Of a DNA stretch of 64,000 bases, positions 28,368 to 35,774 are shown piece by piece. The notes under the pieces are model-generated. The model did no database searches. It saw only the letters and a list, made by a program, of their open reading frames with translations, and was not told where the DNA came from. The stretch is from positions 434,001 through 498,000 of the forward strand of contig NC_013192.1 in NCBI RefSeq assembly GCF_000023905.1, written 5' to 3'. How positions within the stretch are numbered: position 1 is the first letter of the stretch; every line of letters starts with the position of its first letter. Source of the DNA: Leptotrichia buccalis C-1013-b (GTDB taxonomy: Bacteria; Fusobacteriota; Fusobacteriia; Fusobacteriales; Leptotrichiaceae). A program made the translations under genes and the position numbers.

Positions 28368-28601
28368 TTATTTCTTTCTTCTTCTTTGAGATTCCTCTTT
28401 TTTTACTGGATGTTGTTTTATAAAGTTTTTAATTCTTTTATCGTCTTTACCTGGTGATTTCTTTTTAGGCGGTAATTTCTTTTTGGGTTGACTAATATTA
28501 GTTTTTGGTTTTCGTATATTTGTAGGCGGAACAGCAAATGACACTATTGATATTCCTGTAATTCCTAAAACTGCGATTATTTTCTTTAAAGTATTTTTCA
28601 T
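28368..28601 (-). CDS. Small lysine/proline-rich secreted protein
   Basis: 77 residues from the chosen ATG. An in-frame ATG 18 bp upstream is less likely because the GGAGTG ribosome-binding site for the chosen start lies between the two. A signal peptide (MKNTLKKIIAVLGITGISIVSFA) is followed by a ~54-residue, very basic mature part with PP, KKK and SQPKKKLPPKKKSP stretches ending in RRRKK. No domain recognised. The charge suggests binding to anionic envelope polymers or nucleic acid, or simply a disordered peptide. It is the only minus-strand gene between sfsA and the cassette that begins with the J-domain protein. Confidence 0.65.
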   Translation of the reverse strand: MKNTLKKIIAVLGITGISIVSFAVPPTNIRKPKTNISQPKKKLPPKKKSPGKDDKRIKNFIKQHPVKKEESQRRRKK

Positions 28602-28749
28602 ATAAATCACTCCATTCAAATTTTTATTTCTTTTCTAGAACACTAATATAGTATCATTTAATTTTGTCAAAATTATGTAAAATTTATGTCTTTTTTGTGA
28701 AGTTTAAAAATTTATTTTTTTAAATATAAAAATATGATTAAAAAATAAT

Positions 28750-28778
28750 TGACAAAAGTTAAAAAATATAGTATTATT
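28750..28778 (+). promoter_or_regulatory. Promoter of the J-domain/FHA/kinase cassette
   Basis: TTGACA (28750-28755), 17-bp spacer, TATTAT (28773-28778), 40 bp before the J-domain gene. The best promoter in front of the cassette. Confidence 0.7.
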
Positions 28779-28817
28779 TAAATATAGTTAAAATAAAATT
28801 AATAAAAAGGAAGGAAA

Positions 28818-29252
28818 ATGGATTATTATAGAATACTAGAAATAAAAGAAGATGCCGATTTTTCAGAAATAAAGAAGAAATATAGAAAATTGGCGATAAA
28901 ATATCATCCTGACAAAAATCCTGGAGATGATGAAGCTGTAAAAAAGTTTCGGGAAATAACAGAGGCTTATGAAGTTCTTGGAGATGAGAAAAAGAGGAAG
29001 GAGTATGACAACAAGAGAAAATTTAAAAATGGACAGGAAAATAATAAAAATAAAAATTTAAAAAATAAAAATAATTTTTCTGATAATAATTTCTCGTTTG
29101 GAAAAGAATTTTTTAAAAGTGCGAGTGAAATGAAAGAAATGTTTGAAAATAGTTTTAATTTGAATAAGATGGGGAAGAAAAAGGTGGAGATGGAAAAGGA
29201 GAATATTAAAGGGCGGTTTGAAAATTTTTTTGATATGCAGAGTAAAAAATAA
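28818..29252 (+). CDS. Short J-domain (DnaJ-like) co-chaperone
   Basis: 144 residues. Residues 1-~68 are a complete J domain: [20 protein letters not shown], then the catalytic HPD in [11 protein letters not shown], and KREYD-like KRKEYDNKR at the end. The rest is a Lys/Asn/Phe-rich tail without zinc finger or client-binding domains, so this is a class III J protein. J domains stimulate the ATPase of Hsp70 proteins. The obvious partner is the Hsp70/actin-fold ATPase encoded 7 kb downstream in the same direction. It is the first gene after a good promoter. Confidence 0.9.
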   Translation: MDYYRILEIKEDADFSEIKKKYRKLAIKYHPDKNPGDDEAVKKFREITEAYEVLGDEKKRKEYDNKRKFKNGQENNKNKNLKNKNNFSDNNFSFGKEFFKSASEMKEMFENSFNLNKMGKKKVEMEKENIKGRFENFFDMQSKK

Positions 29253-29324
29253 AATTATATTTTTGAAAAGGCAAGTTTTATTTAATTTGTATAATTTGCA
29301 ATTTATATGGAAAGGAAAGTAATT

Positions 29325-30143
29325 ATGTTTTGGATTTTTAGGAGAATTTTTGGAAATTTTAGGAATATTTTTAGAAAACCGCTTGGTCGTGGGAGTATTT
29401 ATAGGCTCGAAAGATTAAGAAGTGTTACAGGAATTAAAAAAAATAAAAATTTTAATATTGAAAAAAATAGCATTAGTGTGGATAAGGGAATTAAAAAATA
29501 TGAAAAACGGAAATTAAATGCTAGAAACCAGAAAAGTTACAAGTTTTTGAGCCTAAAAAATATTTTAATAATGTTAATTTTGATTATTACATTTGTTTTT
29601 GTACATTTTTCTGGATATTCAACAAAGAGCCTTTATCTTTCAATATTTGTTTACATTGGAGTTACACTTTATTTACTTATTGTGGAAAGATTTTTTGAGA
29701 AAGTTGAAGTGGAGGAGGAAATTAGAAATATAAAGAACGAGCGGGAAAGAGAGCATAGTGTGTTTTTAGAAAGAGTCAAGGAAATAGAGAATTTAGAGAA
29801 AAAGCAGATTGAGCATATATTTTTGAAAGATTCAGAAGATTATGATATGAAAATCTGGAAAGTTGGAAGAGCGACTTCACTTCTGATTGGAAAAGAAACG
29901 CCTAGAAATCGGGTGGATATAGATGTGAGTGAAGGAATTTATTCTAACTTGGTTAGCAGAGCTCACGGGATTTTAAATCGAGTGAATGGAATTTGGTATT
30001 ACGAAGATTTAGGTTCTCAGAATGGAAGTGGAATCGAGAGAAATTTAGACAAGCGAAAAATGAAATTAAAGAAAAATATACCAGTAAAAGTAGAATCTGG
30101 AGATATAATTTATTTGGCGACTACAAAAATATTATTAAAGTAA
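29325..30143 (+). CDS. Membrane-bound FHA domain protein
   Basis: 272 residues from the ATG at 29325. The in-frame ATG at 29307 is rejected because GGAAAGGAAAG, the ribosome-binding site, lies between them. The N-terminus is aromatic and basic (MFWIFRRIFGNFRNIFR) and may lie on the membrane. Two hydrophobic helices span ~84-130, then a charged helix (~135-165), then a C-terminal FHA domain (~180-272) with KVGRA, the phosphothreonine-binding core SRAHGILN, and DLGSQNGSG. FHA domains bind phosphothreonine peptides, so it should read out the kinase encoded downstream. 34 bp separate it from the next gene. Confidence 0.88.
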   Translation: MFWIFRRIFGNFRNIFRKPLGRGSIYRLERLRSVTGIKKNKNFNIEKNSISVDKGIKKYEKRKLNARNQKSYKFLSLKNILIMLILIITFVFVHFSGYSTKSLYLSIFVYIGVTLYLLIVERFFEKVEVEEEIRNIKNEREREHSVFLERVKEIENLEKKQIEHIFLKDSEDYDMKIWKVGRATSLLIGKETPRNRVDIDVSEGIYSNLVSRAHGILNRVNGIWYYEDLGSQNGSGIERNLDKRKMKLKKNIPVKVESGDIIYLATTKILLK

Positions 30144-30177
30144 TTTAAAAATGAATAAATAGGAGGAAAAATTTAAA

Positions 30178-30810
30178 ATGAAGTTGGATAGATGTAAAAA
30201 TGGACATATGTATGATGTTTCAAGATATAGCTTGTGTCCGTACTGCAAATCTGAAGGATTGGAAACAGAAGTTCTGGAAGATAAAATTAATTTAGTGGAA
30301 GAAATGGAAGATGAGGATAGAACGACTGCATATTGGTCAAAAGATAGCGTGGTTGACCCTGTTGTGGGATGGATTACGTGTATTGAAGGACATGACAAGG
30401 GGAAAGACTACAGGATTGTGAGCGAAAGGAATTTTATTGGACGTGGTGAGAATATGAATATTCAAATTTTAGGAGACAGCATGATTTCAAGAAAAAATCA
30501 TTGTTCAATAAGCTATAATCCTAAACAGCGAAAATTTATGCTAACTCCTGGAGATGCCAACGGACTTATATATTTGAACGGAGAAGCTGTTTATAATACA
30601 GTTGAGTTGCGGGCTTATTCAGTTATGGAAATGGGAGAAAGTAAATTTGTGTTTGTGAATTTGTGTGGAGATTATTTTGACTGGGAAAAGGAGAAATCGA
30701 GAGAAGACGATTCTGAAAAATTCAGAAATAAAAATTTTAGGAAAAAAAGTAGTAAAAAGGGAAATTTAGAAGTAAAAATTGAAGATTATGAAGAAATGTT
30801 TCAAAACTAA
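30178..30810 (+). CDS. Zinc-ribbon/FHA domain protein
   Basis: 210 residues, no membrane segment. The N-terminus has C6, H10 and C20-P-Y-C23, a small zinc ribbon. Residues ~65-165 form an FHA domain: FIGRGENMNIQI, then SMISRKNHCSI with the Arg, Ser-equivalent and His contacts, and NGLIYLNGE. The C-terminal ~40 residues are Lys/Glu-rich and disordered-looking. The zinc-ribbon plus FHA architecture recurs in bacterial phospho-signalling loci next to PP2C and kinase genes. GGAGGAAAAA precedes the ATG. Followed by a 212-bp gap containing repeat copy B. Confidence 0.88.
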   Translation: MKLDRCKNGHMYDVSRYSLCPYCKSEGLETEVLEDKINLVEEMEDEDRTTAYWSKDSVVDPVVGWITCIEGHDKGKDYRIVSERNFIGRGENMNIQILGDSMISRKNHCSISYNPKQRKFMLTPGDANGLIYLNGEAVYNTVELRAYSVMEMGESKFVFVNLCGDYFDWEKEKSREDDSEKFRNKNFRKKSSKKGNLEVKIEDYEEMFQN

Positions 30811-30825
30811 GTTGGAAAAATCTAA

Positions 30826-30934
30826 ATATACTCGAACCTATTTAAAATTGAACTATTAAAAATTATATAAACTCAGGGTTTGAGTAAAATAGTCATAGCC
30901 TTTGAGTTCGGTTTTAAAGTAATTTTACTATAAA
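30826..30934 (+). repeat. Dispersed ~105-bp intergenic repeat, copy B
   Basis: TATACTCGAACC ... GGGTTTGAGTAAAATAGTCATA ... TTGAGTTCGGTTTTAAAGTA ... TTTTACTATAAA. Nearly the same sequence as copy A (19.2 kb). It lies inside the cassette, between the zinc-ribbon/FHA gene and the PP2C-like gene. Confidence 0.75.
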
Positions 30935-31022
30935 TTTAGAATTTTGATAAAAAGCTATAATTTTAGAAAAAAATGATTTTACTTAAAAAATTAAAAATAA
31001 ATATAAGGGGAGAAATTGGGGA

Positions 31023-33392
31023 ATGAGGAAAGATGAAGCAAAATTTATTACAAAATTTTTGAGTGAAGCTGGAACAAAGGCTGAAAATAGTGATTTTTTT
31101 GGATATGTTTTGCTTGATAATTATGCAATCTGGGTTGTGGCGGATGGATTTGATGAAGAAAATGGGGCAAAGATAGCTGCAAAAATAGCAGTAGAATCTG
31201 TAATCGAATATTTTATGCTACGTCCACGATTTAACTATGAAGTAATAAAGGAAATGATGAACTATGCAAATCTGAAAGTAAAGGAAAAACAGGAAGAAAC
31301 TCAAAAATATTCTCTTATGCACACTTCCCTATTAATTATTATCAGCAATTACAATTCAATTTTATATGGAAATATAGGAAACACAAGATTTTATCACATT
31401 AGAGGAGGCTATATCGTTTCTCAGAGCAGTGATGATACGATTGCACAGCTTCTGGTAGAAGAAAAAGCGTTAAATACATCCGATATGCGATTTCATAGGC
31501 AAAGAAATGATTTGCTGCAGGCAATTGGAGATTTTGGAAAAATTAAGCCAAATATTATAAAAGAGCCGATTGAACTGCTTGAAAAAGATATTTTTTGTAT
31601 GACAACAGTTGGTTTTTGGGAAAATATTGACGATTACGATATGGAAAATGATTTATCTCGGTTTGAAGATAAGAAGCAATGGCTAAATTCGTTGGAAAAA
31701 CGGATACTTGCATCTTTAAGGGAGAATATTGAAAATTATACAATTGCAGGAGTGGAAATTCAGGCTGTTGCAAGTAAGGAGCCAATGGAAAAAGATAAAG
31801 CTAAAATTATAAAAAAGATAGCTTTGGGAGTATTAATTGCAGTTGTAATTATTTTATTTATTGTGATTTGGAATGTAAAAAGGAGAAATAATATTTTACA
31901 GGCGGCAACACAGTATGAAAAGCTGGCAGATGAGGAAGTAATAAGGAAAAATTTTAATAATTCGATTGATAATTTGAAATTGGAAATTGGAGAATATGAA
32001 AAGTTAAAGCCGAAAAGCAGAGGAGTAATAGGCTTCCTTACAAATGCTGAAAATAAGAGAATGGAAGCGGATAAAAAAATTAAGGAAATAAGCAAAAAAA
32101 TTGATGAAACTGAAAAATTGAAAAGGGCGTTTTCGGATATTAATGAAGGAAATGAAATGTTTAACAGCGGAAATTATGATGAAGCAAATGTAAAATATCA
32201 GCAAGCTAAGTATAATTTGAATGAGAACAGCTATAAAAGAGATGAATTGAATACAGAAGAAATCTTAACCACATTAGATTCGCGGATAAATTCGACTGTT
32301 AAATTAAAGGAAGCAAAAAGTTTGGAAACCGCTGGAGATAATGCAGTTACTCAAGGAAGCTATAATTTGGCAAAAGTAAGCTATAAAAATGCGTCTGACA
32401 TGTATTTGGAAAATGGGCGTGCTGATTATGTTTCACAAGTTGAAAAAAAGCTGGAAAATATAGCAGAGAAAGAAAAAACTGCATATAGTGGAGCAATGCT
32501 GGCAGAAAATAAGGGTGATTCCTTGGCACAAAGCAACATAAATTCATCAAGAGAAGCATATTATCAGGCACGACAAATGTATCAGGTATTAGGCGATACT
32601 GTGAAAGTCGGGGAAATTGACAATAAAATTCAGGAATTAAATTCGCAGCAAAATGCTGAACTGCAAACTGCAAATAACCTTGTTCAGGAAGGGCTTTCCC
32701 AAATAACAGCCAACAATCCTGCTCAAGCAATAAGCATTTTCACGCAGGCAAAAAATATTTATCGTAAAATGAAAGATGAAAATAATGCAAAAGCTGTGGA
32801 AAAATTCATAAATCAGGCACAGGAATTTATAAAGTTTGAAAGCCAGAATGCCGAAAAACTGAAACAGCAGGAAATAGAATATTCAGAACAGTTAAAACAG
32901 CAACAAATGCAAGCACAACAGGAATTATCAATAAAAGAAACGGAAATCAAGGCACAGCAGCAGGAAATGGAAAAGGAACGGGAAAGACGAGAAGAAATAT
33001 CCAGAAAAATGGAAAATGCGATAAATCTGGAAATACAAGCTGATACGATGGTTATAAACGGAAATTACGAAGAAAGTATTTCAAAATATGAAAATGCTAA
33101 AAAAATACTTGAAGAAATTAATGAAACAGGAAATTTTGGAAATCAGATGGCTAAAATTGAAGATTTGAATAAAAAAATAGGAAAAAGTGAAGGATATTTA
33201 TTAAAACAGAAGGGGGATGAAAATTTTAAAAATAAAAAGTGGAAGGAAGCTGTGGAAGAGTTTAAAGGTGCAAAGGATAATTTGCAAAAGAATGGGGCAA
33301 AAAAGGAAGAGATAGAGGAAATCGAAAAAAAATTGAAAAAGGCTGAAAAAAAAGCAAATAGGAAGTGGTGGCAATTTTGGAAAATCTTTTAG
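31023..33392 (+). CDS. PP2C-like domain / transmembrane / TPR repeat protein
   Basis: 789 residues. Residues ~8-245 match the PP2C phosphatase fold: AENSDF in place of the usual NED motif, VVADGF (D41, G42), GNTRFYHIRGG in place of GDSR, and ENYTIAGVEI. The usual SDG metal ligand is replaced (CMTTVGFW) and DN of the last motif is EN, so catalysis is doubtful. A single membrane helix follows at ~263-285. The rest is extracytoplasmic by topology: six TPR-like units (e.g. FNSGNYDEANVKYQQAK and INGNYEESISKYENAK), broken by a Gln/Glu/Lys coiled coil at ~615-665. The last residues are WWQFWKIF. Probably a sensor that couples envelope protein contacts to the kinase/FHA circuit. Confidence 0.8.
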   Translation: MRKDEAKFITKFLSEAGTKAENSDFFGYVLLDNYAIWVVADGFDEENGAKIAAKIAVESVIEYFMLRPRFNYEVIKEMMNYANLKVKEKQEETQKYSLMHTSLLIIISNYNSILYGNIGNTRFYHIRGGYIVSQSSDDTIAQLLVEEKALNTSDMRFHRQRNDLLQAIGDFGKIKPNIIKEPIELLEKDIFCMTTVGFWENIDDYDMENDLSRFEDKKQWLNSLEKRILASLRENIENYTIAGVEIQAVASKEPMEKDKAKIIKKIALGVLIAVVIILFIVIWNVKRRNNILQAATQYEKLADEEVIRKNFNNSIDNLKLEIGEYEKLKPKSRGVIGFLTNAENKRMEADKKIKEISKKIDETEKLKRAFSDINEGNEMFNSGNYDEANVKYQQAKYNLNENSYKRDELNTEEILTTLDSRINSTVKLKEAKSLETAGDNAVTQGSYNLAKVSYKNASDMYLENGRADYVSQVEKKLENIAEKEKTAYSGAMLAENKGDSLAQSNINSSREAYYQARQMYQVLGDTVKVGEIDNKIQELNSQQNAELQTANNLVQEGLSQITANNPAQAISIFTQAKNIYRKMKDENNAKAVEKFINQAQEFIKFESQNAEKLKQQEIEYSEQLKQQQMQAQQELSIKETEIKAQQQEMEKERERREEISRKMENAINLEIQADTMVINGNYEESISKYENAKKILEEINETGNFGNQMAKIEDLNKKIGKSEGYLLKQKGDENFKNKKWKEAVEEFKGAKDNLQKNGAKKEEIEEIEKKLKKAEKKANRKWWQFWKIF

Positions 33393-33408
33393 AAGAAATG
33401 GAGGTAAA

Positions 33409-34683
33409 ATGGTAAAAAATATCAAACTGGACACTTATTTTTTTAAGGAATACGAGAAAATAGTTGAAAAAAATACATATTCTGCATATGTTCCGAATGG
33501 AAATAAGGGGATTTGGAGTATAGCTAGCTATAATGAAGGTAAAAAAAAGAAGAATAGTAATTTTGAAAAAATAAATTTAGCACAGATTGGAGTGCGGAAA
33601 ACTATTGAGAAATATTTTGAAAATAATGATTTTTCAATTGAAAATATGGAAAAAATAATGAAAAATTCTAGTAAAAAAGTTATTTTTGAGAAAATGAATT
33701 TAGAAAAAAATATTGAAAATTTAGAAAGAATTGAATCTGAAAGTTTATATTCTCAGTTAAATATTATGATTGATAAAGATAATATAATTGTTGGAAATTC
33801 AGGAAAAACAGCGTTTATTTTATATCGTGGAAATAAAATTTTTGGAAAAATAAGTGAGGAAGAAATAAAAAATATAAAATTAGAGAAAAATGATTATTTA
33901 CTGGCTGGGAGTCCTGAGTTTTGGGAGGTTATTGATGAAAATGAACTTACGGAGATTCATATTGATAAGAAAAGTAAGGAGAATATTGAAAAAAATTTAA
34001 GTGAAAAAGTAAAAAAATTTGAGAAGAAAATAAATAAAGTTATTCCATTTTTTTCGATTTTTGTCGAAGAGATTGAGAATATTGAAGAAAATAATTTGGA
34101 AGATATTGAAAATCGTAAGGGTAATAATCATGAAAAAATATTCTCAAAATATTTGTTTTTAGCTATAGTATTTATTTTTATGTTTGTTTCAGTTGGAAAA
34201 AATATTCAGAAAAATCATTTGAAAAGTTCAAAAAATCCTGTTATTAAAAACAAGGTTTCTAATAAAAATTTTACAATAAATAATTTTATTAAAAGCAATC
34301 TGAGCATTGTAAAGAAAGTAAAAAATGATGATTTTGAAAAGGTAAAAATTAAGTTTGGAAACGATTTTTTTGAGAATGAAGAAATAAAAAAGGAAACTAA
34401 AATAGAAAAAGAGAAAAAAGAAAAAACTAAATTTAAAAATAATTTCAAAAGAAATATTGAAAATATGATAATTTCTAAAAATAAAAATGTGGACAACAAA
34501 ATGGAGAAACAATATAAAAGTGTGAAAAAATCGAAATATAAGCGAATTAGAAATAAAAATTTATATGTGGAAAATAAAAATTTTAAAGATGAAAAAAATA
34601 ATAAAATTTCAGAATTGGAAAAAGAAATCGAAAAAAACTGGGAAATTCTTGGAAGAGATAGAAATGGGAATGTTTTAGGATAG
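33409..34683 (+). CDS. Degenerate PP2C-like (pseudophosphatase) membrane protein
   Basis: 424 residues, 16 bp after the previous gene. Unrecognised at first sight, but the order of blocks mirrors its neighbour's PP2C domain: an initial sheet with GIWSIASY, IIVGNSGKTAFILYRGNKIFG in the place of GNIGNTRFYHIRGG, and LEKNDYLLAGSPEFWEVIDE in the place of LEKDIFCMTTVGFWENID. None of the metal-binding aspartates survives. One membrane helix (~246-263: FLAIVFIFMFVSVG) is followed by an extremely Lys/Asn-rich tail of ~160 residues. I infer a paralogous pseudophosphatase. It is followed by repeat copy C. Confidence 0.6.
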   Translation: MVKNIKLDTYFFKEYEKIVEKNTYSAYVPNGNKGIWSIASYNEGKKKKNSNFEKINLAQIGVRKTIEKYFENNDFSIENMEKIMKNSSKKVIFEKMNLEKNIENLERIESESLYSQLNIMIDKDNIIVGNSGKTAFILYRGNKIFGKISEEEIKNIKLEKNDYLLAGSPEFWEVIDENELTEIHIDKKSKENIEKNLSEKVKKFEKKINKVIPFFSIFVEEIENIEENNLEDIENRKGNNHEKIFSKYLFLAIVFIFMFVSVGKNIQKNHLKSSKNPVIKNKVSNKNFTINNFIKSNLSIVKKVKNDDFEKVKIKFGNDFFENEEIKKETKIEKEKKEKTKFKNNFKRNIENMIISKNKNVDNKMEKQYKSVKKSKYKRIRNKNLYVENKNFKDEKNNKISELEKEIEKNWEILGRDRNGNVLG

Positions 34684-34708
34684 AAATTAAATTTTTAGTT
34701 TTTTTAGA

Positions 34709-34815
34709 TATATTTGAATATTCGAATGTTTAATTGTAAAAAATTAAACGAGTCCAAAGTTTGAGTAGAATTTTCATAACTTTTGGATTTTGTTTTAAAG
34801 CGGTATCGCTATAAT
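34709..34815 (+). repeat. Dispersed intergenic repeat, copy C (diverged)
   Basis: Contains GAATATTCGAATGTTTAATTG, then AAAGTTTGAGTAGAATTTTCATAA and TTTGGATTTTGTTTTAAAGCGGTATCGCTATAA, in the block order of copies A and B. It lies inside the cassette, in the 170-bp gap before the kinase gene. Confidence 0.6.
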
Positions 34816-34853
34816 ATTATTAAAAATTACTGTATAAAAAGGAAAAAAATAAA

Positions 34854-35774
34854 ATGAATTTTTTATCAAAAGGAACCAGACTTAAAAAAAAATATAAAAT
34901 TATAAATTATGTAGCAAAGAGCAAACTTTCAAATATTTATTTGGCGAAAAATGAAAAAAATGAGAAAGTAATTATTAAGGAATGTTTTCCAGAAGAAATT
35001 GTTATTCGGAATGGGAGATATGTTTTTACTAATAAATATAAAAAAGACTTTGAAAACTTTAAGAAAAATTTTTTTAAAGAGAAATGTATTTTGGAAAGAT
35101 TTTTGAAAAAATCTAAAAAGCGAAAAACGAAAAATGAAAGTGGAATTGTAAAAATTGTTGATTTTTTTAGTGAAAATGACACAAATTATATTGTTACAGA
35201 ATATTTTTGCGGAATTACTTTGAAAAAATATATTTTGGAAAATAGAATTGGAAAAAAAGGGCTGGAAGTAAATGAGATTTTGAAAATATTTTTTAAAATT
35301 GCAGATTTAGTTTGCCAAATTCATAAAAAAAATATTATTCATTGTGATTTAAAGCCTTCAAATATTTTGATTAATGTTAGGGGAAATATAAAGATTATTG
35401 ATCTTGGAACTAGTGTGGAAAAAGGTGGAAAAATTGAATTTATAAAGGTTTCGGAAGGATATTCGCCGATTGAAATTTATTCTGAAAAAATAAAGATTGA
35501 TGAAAGAAGTGATGTTTACTCGCTAATGGCAATTTTGTACTTTATGTTCTGTGGAAAAAAAGTGGATGGAGTAATTGAGAGATTTTATAAGCCAGAATTG
35601 GAATTTGAGCGGGAAGTTATTTTGGGATTTGAAAAGATTGAAAAATTTAAGAAAATGGAAGAAGTTATAAAAAAGGGGCTTGAGTATGAAAGGGAAAAAA
35701 GATTTGGGAGCGTTAAGGAAATGGTGGAAGAAATAAAAAAATTTGAGCCAAAAGTTTTGAAAAATTGTAAATGA
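34854..35774 (+). CDS. Eukaryotic-type Ser/Thr protein kinase, soluble
   Basis: 306 residues, kinase domain only, no membrane segment. Visible motifs: VIIKECFP with the ATP-anchoring K42, an alpha-C glutamate candidate E81, catalytic loop H163-C-D165-L-K167-P-S-N170, metal-binding D183 in IIDLGTS, and GYSPIEIYS (the APE region of the GYAPPEQY type). The nucleotide-binding loop reads VAKSKLSNIYLA and has no glycine, which is unusual. The arginine of HRD is replaced by Cys, so activation-loop phosphorylation is probably not needed. Substrates are likely the neighbouring FHA-linked proteins. The stop codon overlaps the start of the Hsp70-like gene (ATGA), implying coupled translation. Confidence 0.9.
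   Translation: MNFLSKGTRLKKKYKIINYVAKSKLSNIYLAKNEKNEKVIIKECFPEEIVIRNGRYVFTNKYKKDFENFKKNFFKEKCILERFLKKSKKRKTKNESGIVKIVDFFSENDTNYIVTEYFCGITLKKYILENRIGKKGLEVNEILKIFFKIADLVCQIHKKNIIHCDLKPSNILINVRGNIKIIDLGTSVEKGGKIEFIKVSEGYSPIEIYSEKIKIDERSDVYSLMAILYFMFCGKKVDGVIERFYKPELEFEREVILGFEKIEKFKKMEEVIKKGLEYEREKRFGSVKEMVEEIKKFEPKVLKNCK

Noticed and set aside
34215-34512. Two overlapping minus-strand ORFs of 94 residues
   Set aside because: Phe/Ile/Leu-rich shadows of the Lys/Asn-rich tail of the plus-strand gene.
28818-35774. TerY-P-type triad or type VI secretion regulator
   Set aside because: No vWA (TerY) domain and no T6SS structural genes are found near the kinase, PP2C and FHA genes.
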